Source: Mangifera indica
Lineage: Eukaryota > Streptophyta > Magnoliopsida > Sapindales > Anacardiaceae
Length of the DNA: 64,000 bases
NCBI RefSeq assembly: GCF_011075055.1
Contig: NC_058138.1
Coordinates: 19,938,928-20,002,927 of the forward strand
Direction of reading: 5' to 3'
Shown: positions 12,238 to 22,511 of the stretch, piece after piece
Numbering within the stretch: position 1 is the first letter of the stretch
How the letters are laid out: every line of letters begins with the position of its first letter
The notes under the pieces: model-generated
What the model saw: only the letters and a program-made list of their open reading frames with translations
The model's database searches: none
What the model was told of the DNA's origin: nothing
Made by a program: the position numbers and the translations under genes

Positions 12238-12798
12238 AGCAAAACATTCACGTGGTGACGATTGATTTCGTGTGGTGAGATTTCACCTTTCAAACTTCGT
12301 TTTTTAAATACCATTTCAACAATAATCAACTCTACAACGAATCTAATATAAAAACGCTAAGAAAATTTATCCAAATCACCAACAAATCAAGTAATTTCAT
12401 CAAATCTTTCAAATTGAAACTCTAAGTCTAAACACTCAAATTCTGCATCAAATAGACTAAATCTTTCACTAAAATGCATAAACACATAACAAAGATTGTT
12501 TTACTAACTTTTTCATCCATTTTTGTGGTCAGAAACGTTACAAAATTGGCTTGAGAAAATCAGCCGAAGAGAGTTTGCGGTATTGTGTGGTTGGGAATGT
12601 CGTTTTCTTTGATTTTTTTTTCACGAAGGACAATTTTGTCTTCACTGTAAAATAGGACATTTTTGTTTAAAATTCGAAAAGTTGAGTATTTTTTTTTTTG
12701 CACCTCTAAATTTTGGATAATTTAATTAATTTCTCCACAATTAATTAAATTTAATGTAGGAAAATATAGGATAGTTGTCAACTGAAAAACAGGGTGGC

Positions 12799-12818
12799 TA
12801 TATATATCTATATATACA
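12799..12818 (+). promoter_or_regulatory. TATA-rich core promoter of the glucanase gene
   Basis: CTATATATATCTATATATAC lies about 95-110 bases upstream of the glucanase ATG at 12911, suitable for a TATA box with a short leader. Assigned from position and composition only. Confidence 0.5.
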
Positions 12819-12910
12819 CACGCAGAGATTGTCTCCTCTCTCTTATAAATATATTTCAGGTTGGTGGTGGCGCTGTATTCTGCCTTGGTTCACCCAAGTT
12901 CAGATCACTA

Positions 12911-14585
12911 ATGGGCAGCTTCAGCTTCAGCTTCCTCCTTCCTACAATCTTCCTCATTCTTTTCTTTTTCTCAGGTTCCCCCTTTTTCAACTCTCCTTCT
13001 ACTCTCTCCTGTTTTTCTGCAGGAGAATTAACACAAATGAATCAGACTTCTGTCTATTTTTTATCCAGATTGAGTTCCATTATACCTGATCTGATTTGTC
13101 TATTCAAATTTCCCTTTCATGCACTCATCTTTTTGTTTCCAACTTAATTTAGATTCTTATTAAATTGCATCACTGCTTTCCTGTGGCATCTTCTTAAAAT
13201 TTTTGAATATCATGTCTTCAATTTTTTCAAATTCCTTGGCGTATCTTAATCTATTATGTTCATATGTAACATTACTATTTCAGAATTGAATCCTCTTCAC
13301 CAGTTAAATCTTCAAAAGATTTTACCGTAAATACTTTATTCTTCTTTTCTCTTTTGTTTTTGGGCAAATTTTATACCCTGTTTTTTAAACCATATTCAAA
13401 CTCTGTTTTCAGGTTCAATGGTGCAAATCCTCGGCCTGGGAGTTGGAATCAATTATGGTCAGATAGCGAATAATCTTCCGTCTCCTTCTCGAGTGGCGGT
13501 TCTCCTTAGATCCCTCAACATAAGCAGAGTGAAATTATACGATGCTGATCCCAGTGTCCTTCTCGCATTCTCAAACACACAAGTAGACTTCATAATCGGC
13601 CTCGGAAATGAGTACCTGGAGAATATGACAGATCCAGTCAAGGCTCAAAACTGGATTCAACAGCGTTTACAGCCCCACATCCCTCAAACCAGAATAACTT
13701 GCATCACTGTTGGAAATGAAGTATTCAAAGCCAATGACACCCGGCTATATTCATTTCTTCTCCCGGCAATGCAAACTGTATATGACAGTCTCGTTGATCT
13801 TGGACTTGATAAAGAGGTGATTGTTACCAGCGCTCATTCACTTGACATCTTAGCTAATTCTTTCCCTCCTTCAGCCGGAAGTTTCAGGCCGGATCTTGCT
13901 GAATATATCCAACCACTTCTCAATTTTCATGCTCAAGTGAATTCGCCTTTCTTGATAAATGCCTATCCCTATTTTGCATACAAGGATAGCCCCACTGAGG
14001 TCTCTCTGGATTATGTGCTATTTCAGCCTAACCAAGGAATAACAGATCCCAACACTAATTTAAACTATGACAATATGTTATATGCTCAAGTTGATGCTGT
14101 TTATTCAGCCATTAAAGCAATGGGGCATACCAATATCGACGTTCAGGTCTCCGAGACAGGGTGGCCATCGAAGGGAGATGAAGATGAGGCCGGAGCTACA
14201 GTAGAAAATGCAGGGCTTTATAATGGTAACTTGCTGAAGAGGGTCGAGGAGAAACAAGGGACACCTGCAAAACCATCAGTGCCAATTGACATACATGTTT
14301 TTGCACTTTTTAACGAGAATTTAAAGCCAGGTCCTGCATCAGAGAGGAACTATGGACTGTATTATCCTGATGGTAGGCCGGTTTATAACATTGGATTGCA
14401 GGGTTATCTTCCAGATCAAATGGCTTCTGATTCCAAGATTAATGTAAGATCTTACACGTTTTCTTTGACAATAGCCTTTACAATTCACCATGTCTTACAT
14501 TTTCTTTTCCTGTTTTGGTTTTCTGCAGATTGTTCCTGTCTTCAGTCTTCTGATATGTGTTACAGCATGGTTAATCTGTTTGTAA
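12911..14585 (+). CDS. Glucan endo-1,3-beta-glucosidase, GH17, GPI-anchored
   Basis: Three exons (12911-12974, 13413-14443, 14529-14585) encode 383 aa. The enzyme hydrolyses beta-1,3-glucan (callose) at the cell wall. Residues 1 to about 22 are a signal peptide (MGSFSFSFLLPTIFLILFFF). The GH17 barrel starts at GVGINYGQIANNLPSP. The proposed acid Glu is E124 in TVGNEV and the nucleophile is E269 in SETGWPS. Possible N-glycosylation sites include NIS, NMT and NDT. There is no Cys-rich X8/CBM43 module. The 57-bp last exon supplies the tail IVPVFSLLICVTAWLICL, a hydrophobic GPI-attachment signal. The start was chosen because only this upstream exon gives a signal peptide in phase. It resembles Arabidopsis glucanase 14 by position and sequence, from memory. 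Retaining the last intron would give a different C terminus. Confidence 0.95.
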
Positions 14586-17140
14586 AAGCTTCTAAATTTA
14601 CCAACTGGGGGAGATAGGGCTACAGCAAAAACAACAAAGTTAATTCCTAGTGATCTTTCATATACCAGAGAAGATATTATAGGTAAGATATTAAATATTC
14701 AACTCCTTTTTGTTAGACCCGTAACACAAACAAATTCCTATCATTCCTACTGACAAATGTTGATTAATAATATCCCTAGAGAACCATGCAGTCAAATTTG
14801 GAGGCCAGAAATTTTAGAGCATGCACTTCTCATCTATAAAATGATTTTTGCATGCTTTTTATTGCATTTAAAATGAGGCCTTTTTCGCTCAATGGGAACC
14901 AGCCAGCTTTTGTCTGGGCTTCAGCAATAGGGCCATCAGAACCCGCAGATTGTCTGTAGATTCTTGCTGACATTTAGGCATTACACGGCTGAGATTTATA
15001 GAATAATTTCAACCCTATACTGGTTTCTTATTAAACTCCAAAATTTGTATAGAATCTAGCCTTTTCCGATTTATTTACTAAAAGTATGATAAGGGTTTCT
15101 TTCTTTCTTATGTCTACTGCAATCATGCGTGTGAATCTTCCAGAGATGAAAAATTCTCGCTGTCTTCAGCTTCACAAAAGTCCGAATTGGCTTCTCTTTC
15201 AGATAAGAAGCCACCAGCCACCGTCTTCCCTTTCGGCAGCGCATTCACACATTCATTTTCCCCACAATATATAATTAATTATATCAGTCTCATTTGCTCC
15301 TTCAAAAGGGTATTCATATCATCAACCATTTTTGGACTTATCCGGCCAAAATTTCTGAGACAAATTCTGGGGGAAAATAAAGTTAGAAATGGTTTAAACT
15401 GTAAGCATCAGCTGATCCCTGAGATAGTGGCTTTCATTATCATGGACCTGGTGTTTATTGCTTTATGGTGATTCCTACCTCAGCAAAAGGATAAGGTTGA
15501 CAGATCATAGACGAATCCGCTATGACTGCTCAACATAATGACGTCTTATCTACTACAATCTGCATAATCTTGTAGTTGTACCCATCATTGGTCATGGTCT
15601 CTCTGGCAAATTAAACCCAAGTGATTGGGCCTTGGGAAACTTAACGTCGCAACATTATAAAACTTTATATGTGGATTATTGGTAGCTCACATGCATGTCA
15701 ACTGAAAGTTCAAACATTCAAAATTTTATATACAGTGGATGGTAGGCTGTCCCTTTTATACAGAAAGACTGTGTTTAACAGTTGTTCAAGTTTTTGGACC
15801 ATTTCAATTGACATTTTACAGTATTTATATGCAGGGGAAAACAAGGCATAGCTTTAATTTGCAGCAGTGGATTGGAGGATCATGTACAATACTTGTAATT
15901 GCTAAATTTATTTGGCTAACACATTAGAGAGCTGTATTCTGGGTAGTTTGATTTTTTTTTAAAATTAAATTTAAACATAAAAGCATCATATATATACATA
16001 CCAATAAGGGATTAGCATACGATTCTTTAACAAATGAATGCCTAATAAAATAGAAATTGATTTTTGGTATTGGTGTAATATGAACCGTTGTATGAGATTT
16101 TAGAGTTGTTGTAGCAGCTTAAGAGCCTTAAAGAGAATTGATGGTTTCAATTTACTGTGTGTAGAAATCAGATTAATGAATTGACTAAGCATCAAGACTC
16201 GGTAAAAATTTGGGTTGGTTCATGTGACCTTTAAGCAACAAACCCAGTTGAAGGGTTGAAATTGCTACTTCAAATCCCCCACTTTGCATTTTGGATACCT
16301 ACACTTTGACAAAGTAAAAAATGCTTTTCGCATCAAAGAAAATGTTATCAACTTTATCGTTTACATCCATATATGGTTGGTATTGGAATTCGGAAACCAT
16401 TCTTAATTCACAAACAACAATTATTGTATTTTCTTCATATGCATGTTATATATTATTTCAAAGTTGAAAAAGCTACATTTCAAAGCACTCTGGCATGATC
16501 AATAATTAATGTTACAATTGGGAAAACATGTTTAATTCACAAATAACACTATACTTCCCAAATTTGTATCCCAATATCAACGTTGTTAAGTGATGTAAAA
16601 GAAGAAGAAAGACAGCAAGACAAAGAAAAAATATTTGACTATAGAGGAATAGGGAAGAACAAGAAGGGGGAAATATCCCCAAAAAAAAAAAGTTGAAGAA
16701 TCAAAAAAAAAACAGGACACAACCCTATGCGAAAAAATAAGATATAAAACCTAAATAACTCATAACATAAAAGTCGAAAAGTACTTCTTGCTACTCTAAA
16801 AATCCATCACTGGAAACACCAGGTATCATCTGTTTTTGTTTCAAATTTACACATGGAAAACAGGATCAATTGGACATTTGGTTAAGGCTGCAATGTCATC
16901 AGCAAAAACATCTCTAATTGCTATTTGGTTATCCATCTGTAGTTTCTCTCTAAAAGGGGCATAATAAATCAAAGAAATCGCTATCACACTTGCTTCCCAT
17001 AAAAGAGAAACCTAACTCAAACTTGCATTAAGTATTCTGCACACTCAACACATATCAATACACAAATTCTCCTTCGACTCATACAACTGTTCCCAAGCAC
17101 TGAAAGGATCAAAGTGATACAACATAAACTACCAGAAAAG
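14586..17140. other. Intergenic between two convergent genes
   Basis: This holds the 3' UTRs of the glucanase (+) and the EF-hand gene (-). Open frames at 15086-15471 and 15669-15927 have no recognisable similarity or plausible splice context. A- and T-rich tracts occur near 15950 and 16680-16720. No gene or mobile element is recognised. Confidence 0.5.
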
Positions 17141-20100
17141 TCAATCATATTGCACAATAAAGGGAATGACCATAGACATGAATGAGTCATAAGTTAATGT
17201 TGCTGAACCAGTGTAACGTGAATCCTTCTCCTTGAACTTTTCAGTCAAACCCTAACATCACAATAAGTTCACAATATCACATATTGTAAAAACATTAATT
17301 GAGTTTATGCAATTCGATTTAATTTTGGGTATGCTTAACTAAACTTTTTAAGAAGCACAAAGATTTGAAAAACAGGGCTTCAATTTTGTACATGCACAAA
17401 TTTTTAAGATGCAAAGAAAATTACATACACAGGTAAAAATGATGGTTAGGGAAGATTGATTCATCCATTATAATTAAATAGGAAAGGTAACTAGCAAAAC
17501 AAAGAATTGCATATGCGAATTCAAGAGCTTAGCAGCTACTAGAAATTTGAGGACTCACCTTTACAATCATCCCACATCTGCATGTCCAAAAAAACAGAAA
17601 TTTGTTATCAATAAACATGTTAAAACTCTCACATGCAAAAATAATAACTAAATAAGTGTTGGAGATTAGCCCCAGTTTAGGAGATTTCACCTTGATTGGA
17701 AGGTTTATTATTTTTCAATATTTGTATTGATTGTATACTTCCTTTTTTTGTTTTGTTTCCTAATGGTAAGAAAGCTGTTTTTATAGCCAATGTAGATGAT
17801 ATCGCAACTAATATAGATGATTGCACATAAATTATGAACCTTAAATGTCACTTGAAGGAATAATTTGAGGTTAAAGACCTAGGCTCTATGAGATACTTTT
17901 TTGGTATGGAGGTAGGAACAAGCAAAAGAAAGACTTTTATCAATAAAACTATAAACACTTATTTTGGTAGGTATACACTCGATGTATCTCATCATGTGAT
18001 TGGTGATTTTAAATTAAAAATAAAGTAACAATCAATCACATGATGACACAAATAAGTATATACATATTTATATACTCAAAGTGGGTACGCAAATGGGTAT
18101 ATATAGTATTGCTTGATTTTTATTTCTCAAAAAAAATACACATTAGGCCTTCTAAAAGAGACATGAATATTGCGATGCAAACTCACTAGTACACCTTTAG
18201 AAAATACCTAGAAGTACAAAGGTAATGATGATGATCCTCTAACGGACAAAAGATGATACCAATGATTGGTAGGAAGGTTGATCTGCATATCTCTCACTTG
18301 ACCGGACCTTGTATGTTGTGAGTGTGATTACATATTTAAAAAAATCAATTTAAAAAAAAATCATTATTAAGATTTGAACCCGAGACCTCATCTATAAAAT
18401 GTAAATATATATACTATCAAACTAAACAAATTTTTATATTAAAATAGTAAAATTATATATTTAATAATAAATTATACAAAATTGTTTTAAATATTATTTT
18501 AAATAGTTAACCCTCAGACCTTGATTGGACTGCCCCTTCCACCGGATCGATATCCGGCCTAGTTCTGAAAACATTGCATTCACCTACTTAGACACATCCC
18601 CACCTTAGCCATGAATATCTTGAGATATCTAAAGGAAGCCCCTGATAAGGGGTTGCTATTTCGAAAGAGTGAGAATAAAGGGATAGTTGGCTTCACTGAT
18701 GCAAATTAGGCTGGATCTCCTGAAGATAGTAGGTCCACGTTAGGTTTTTTAACAAAATTATAGGATAATTTGGTGACTTGAAGAAGCAAAAAGCAGTCAT
18801 GGTTACCCAAAGTAATGTCAAGGTTGAGTATAAGGCAATTACTCAAGGAATTTGGGAGTTGATTTTGGTTAGAGAAAAAATCTTAAGGATTCACAGTTGC
18901 TCAAAACCAGCCCTAATGTTCTCTATACTGACAACAAAATCCGCAATCAGTACTGTTCATAGTCTAGTTCAACATGATTGTATAAAGCATGTGAGGATAG
19001 ATCAGAACTTCATTAGAAGGAAAACTGAAGACAAAAGGATTAGTCTAACTTATATTTCATTCACAGGACAAGAAGCAGACATCTCGACCAAACCCATGTG
19101 CAAAACAGGTTTTGAGTTAATCACAAGCAAGCTAGAAATGAAAGATATCTATGACCCAACTTGAGTGGGAGTGTTAGAGATTAGCCCCAGTATAGAAGAT
19201 TTCGCCTCGATTAGAAAGTTTAAATTTTACCTTGATTGGAGATTTTTTTATTTTAGGATTGTACAATATTAGCATCAATTGTATACTTTCTTTTTCGTTT
19301 TGTTTACTATTTTTCAATTTGTACTTCCTTTAGTTTAGGATCTAAATCATTATTTCAGATTTTCTTTCCTCTAGTTTAAGATATAAATCATGTATATAAT
19401 GTCACTCGAATAATAAGATCAAGTTGGTTGAAATTATTCAAACAGACAAGTTTGTTTCAATAAGTAAAAGTAGTAATATAATAAAATGGGAGCCTTACTC
19501 AACAAAATTGTCAAAACTGAGTTCAGTCTTCCCACCATTTCCATTCTCGTATTTGGACATCAAAACTTGGAGGACTGAAGGTGGCACTGCATATCCAATA
19601 CTGTAGAGAGCATCCTTCAATTCCAACAAATTGATTTTACCACTTCTATCTCTATCATATCTCTCAAATATACCCTTCAAGAACAAATTCCATAGTCAAC
19701 ATTAGGCACCAAAAATTCAACTTAACTTTTCACAAAGTAGAAAATGGCATTAAAAGGAAAAAAAAAAACAGATATTAAAAGAAATTCTGTAGGCATTGAA
19801 GTGCATCTCGATCTTCATTTAACATGCACAAGGGGAAAGGTGTCCCAAAAAGGGAAAATGCAACACATTTCAGAAGTTAGAAGTGTTTTGAAGAAGCACA
19901 CTGATCTATCTTCACCTAGAAGATCAAATTCACAATGCAACTGTTCCCCTCTATTTGTTGTTTTCTTAGTATGATTTGATACAAGTACAAGAAGAATTTG
20001 ACAGCAAAATAAATAAATACATGCTCCACAAAGGTCTATAGACAACCATGCCAAACAACTGCAATTACATAACATTGTAGTTTCTAATGCTACGACTCAA

Positions 20101-21438
20101 GCATTACCTTCCTTAGTGTTACCAAAAATTTCAATTTTATTTTGCATCAATTGGCCTTAGTAGAATTGATACAAGTAATTTTTCAACGAATTACTGAGAC
20201 ATTAAGAATTGCACAGTTAGACATGCACCGCCATGAAGTTCATGGGAAACCTCCCAACAAAAGAGAGAGAAATTACATTTTTTCCTGTTCATCATTAGTC
20301 TCTGTCATGTACTTGAAGATAAACAAAAAAATATGAATGCAGTACCATAAATATTCAATTTCAAATTATTTCCCCAAAATTTTCCCCATGCCTTAAAAAA
20401 CGGATTATTTAAAAGGATTAATAAGATTAAAAAGACTCACTCGCCATTCACCAAGGCAACTCCACAAAGCAGCAAATTCCTTGGGCCCTGTCACAGGAAT
20501 TTTACTTTCACATCAGATCACGAAAAAATTTCAACAAAGTGAATCTGAACCAAACAACTGTAAAGCCAAAGAAAAAAAGAAGCAGAGCCTGTGCTTTTGT
20601 CAACTGGACGAAGTAATCAAAAGAGAAAGACAATTTGGTGTAAAGGTGAAAACCCGTGACACATATAAAGACACAATATGAACACACTCCAAAGAAGTAA
20701 TTTCAGATTTGAAAGTCAAATTTAATTTTGACACTCGAATACCATGTCATGAGTGCATACAGTTAATCAAAATTCAGTCAAAACTTATCACCAGCAGTAA
20801 TTCTCCAGCTCATTCAACAGCCTGTCAACTAATTACAGAGTATATACAGATCCGGTCAGAGTGGGCATTGGTTCATCGACGGAAAAAGCCAATATCTTTT
20901 GCAAATTCATGATTTTCTTTAATAGAATTTTTTAGGGCTTTCTTCGTAAAGATGCTCGAACTCTAAAAATGGCATAATTCAAACTCAACATAAAACCAAA
21001 AAATAAGAAAGATGAAAAGAACAAACCGATTCGCAAATAAGAATCATGGGGATCCTTGAAAAGAAAGATGAGCAGCTTTATAGTTCTGAGAGAAAACCCC
21101 TGGTAGCCATAAGAGAGAGCTTGCTGCAACTCTTTATCCTCAATAAAACCACTCCGATCTCTATCCACCATCTCAAAACTCCTTATAACATGCGGATGCG
21201 TCCCAGGAGGGAACGAATAATGGCCATAACTCGGCGCTTGTGGCTGTGGGTAGCCAAAACCCGGTGCTTGGCGGTGGTACGACGGCTGAGGCTCCGGTTG
21301 GCCATAGTAGCTTGGAGGTGGCGGTGGCGAAGTGGTGGCGTTATAGGAATGGGTAGATGGTTGGGCGTATGAATCCGGCAGAGAGGGTGCAGAGGGAGCG
21401 TAGGATTGGGAGGAGTAGGATCTACCATAAGATTCCAT
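17141..21438 (-). CDS. Penta-EF-hand calcium-binding protein (ALG-2/sorcin-like)
   Basis: Five exons on the minus strand (21438-21027, 20487-20441, 19674-19499, 17577-17559, 17251-17141) encode 254 aa. Residues 1-80 are rich in Pro, Tyr, Gln and Ser (SYYGQPEPQPSYHRQAPGFG type), as in the N-terminal arms of ALG-2 and peflin. EF-hand loop 1 is D92-R-D-R-S-G-F-I-E-D-K-E103 and loop 3 is D160-R-D-R-S-G-K-I-N-L-L-E171; both have intact Ca-ligand positions. The other EF-hand-like segments look non-canonical. The protein ends SFMSMVIPFIVQYD, typical of the family. Such proteins bind Ca2+, dimerise through the fifth hand and act as calcium-dependent adaptors; the partner here is unknown. Exon 4 is only 19 bases. 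Intron 3 (1.9 kb) contains a deleted copia element on the opposite strand. Confidence 0.9.
17971..18092. mobile_element. Small palindromic MITE-like element, copy A
   Basis: The left part (GATGTATCTCATCATGTGATTG) is the approximate inverse of the right part (CAATCACATGATGACACAAATAAGTATATAC). The same inverted motifs occur at 24209-24340. It interrupts the copia remnant, so it inserted later. Limits are approximate and I saw no convincing target duplication. Confidence 0.55.
18315..18575. mobile_element. Nested insertion of unknown type in the copia remnant
   Basis: Copia pol is readable up to the LVGRLICISLT block and DLVCC near 18315, and again from IHLLRHIPTLAMNILRYLK near 18575. About 260 bases between have no pol character. 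They are very AT-rich and include GATTTGAACCCGAGACCTC, a motif common in plant dispersed repeats, and CCGGATCGATATCCGG, a near palindrome. The insert is inferred from the break in pol similarity; its class is not known. Confidence 0.45.
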
Positions 21439-22511
21439 TTTGAATGAAACTTTCGGAAAAGAGAATAGATTGATGGGATTATTATTACGGTGGTTCCAAA
21501 TTATCCTATAACTAAATTAAAAAATAAATTATTTAAAAAATTGATTTAGGTAACAACTTAAAAAATATAAAAAAAACAAATTTTTAATTTGATTATTAAT
21601 TTATCTCATTTTAAAAATTAATTAATCAAAATGAACCGTTTTTTAAAATGTTAAATAACAAATTAATAAAATAGTAAAAATATTTTCAAAAAATAGAAAA
21701 ATAATAAAATACGACAATTTTTTAAAATTCAGTTTAAAAATCTGTTAATCGAAAATTTGGTTTAATTAATTGATATTTTCGATTCAATTTAAAATCACTT
21801 AATTTTTAAACCAGTTTAATTTTAATTCATTTTTTTAAACTAAAATTTTGATTTGGTTTAAAAAATTGACAAACCAGTTCGGTTAATCAATTTTAAACAC
21901 CCCTTATTATTATAAATATGTAAGTAATACTGATATACTCAGGAAGACCAAAAGACTTATTTCTGGTATCGTCTAACTTTTTTCAAAAACTCAAACACTC
22001 ACTAACAAATTAAATTTTATTAAAATTTTTAATAAAAATTATAAATAAAATTATTATTTAACAAAAAATTAAAAAACTAAAATTTCATTATATAATCTCT
22101 CCTAATTTATAAATCTAACCGTTTTACTGAAGTTTGAAAAAATGGGGGGTGTGGGGGTTCTTGGGACGTGTTTAACCAAATTCAGTTGTCGTCCGTCCGG
22201 CTGCCCTGCAACCTTAAACTCATCAAAAATAGACAAACCGGATATGATTGAAAAAAAAATTGAGTTAATTAAAGCTTTATATTAAAAAACCAAAATTCTG
22301 GTGGGCAACGGTGCAACAAACATTGGCCTGCACCGTCGCCCTCAATTTGGGCCAATTTAGCCCAACAGTATAACAAGCCCAATTTCTTTCCGCTGGGGTA
22401 TGACAGTGATGGCGGGAAACAAGACCTTATATTAACAATCACAATTTTATTAAAAACCATTAAAAAAAGCCCCCAAATTTTGAACAAAAAAATCAGAGGT
22501 TTTCTTCAGAG
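21439..22511. other. Divergent intergenic region with AT-rich repeat remnants
   Basis: This separates the EF-hand gene (-) and the histone-fold gene (+) and should hold both promoters. Bases about 21500-21900 are low-complexity with repeated GGTTTAATTA and AACCAGTT motifs. About 21990-22100 (AAATTTTATTAAAATTTTTA and following) resembles the interior of the diverged foldback element at 33474-34227. No gene is seen. Confidence 0.5.

Larger units (their letters stand above)
7816..12735. mobile_element. Decayed autonomous Mutator-like element, probable limits
   Basis: The limits are proposed from a perfect 20-bp inverted pair: GAGAAATTAATTAAATTATC at 7816-7835 and its complement at 12716-12735. 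Inside lie a MuDR-like transposase remnant on the plus strand, then DUF1985-like remnants on the minus strand, so the two gene relics face each other. The terminal zones carry a tandem repeat near 8248-8400 and a set of short palindromes near 12 kb. The end motif is AT-rich and I see no clear target duplication, so the exact limits are uncertain although the Mutator nature of the interior is well supported. Confidence 0.5.
17658..19440 (+). mobile_element. Deleted Ty1/copia LTR retrotransposon inside an intron
   Basis: Related LTR starts occur at 17658 (TGTTGGAGATTAGCCCCAG) and 19172 (TGTTAGAGATTAGCCCCAG). The second follows a purine tract (TTGAGTGGGAG), the expected 3' polypurine site. The left LTR is cut after about 100 bases; the right runs to about 19440. 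Between them only the end of pol remains: a reverse transcriptase piece with NVDD where YVDD is expected and FEVKDLGSMRYFFGMEV, then the RNase H region (MNILRYLKEAPDKGLLF, and 18778-19164 ending STKPMCKTGFELITSKL). Gag, protease, integrase and most of RT are missing, and stops are frequent. It lies antisense to the EF-hand host gene. No matching 5-bp target duplication was found. Confidence 0.8.

Noticed and set aside
12015..12278. 87-codon frame in the palindrome cluster
   Set aside because: Composition follows the repeated ACACAAATTTG motifs; no domain and no gene context.
13424..14617. Single 399-codon frame as the whole glucanase
   Set aside because: It lacks the signal peptide and reads through a clear GT-AG intron; the three-exon model restores both the signal peptide and the GPI tail.
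18778..19164. 128-codon open frame as a functional gene
   Set aside because: It is the RNase H end of a copia element with stops immediately upstream; kept as part of the mobile element.
20481..20912. Plus-strand frames opposite the EF-hand exons and intron
   Set aside because: Shadows of the minus-strand gene without independent support.
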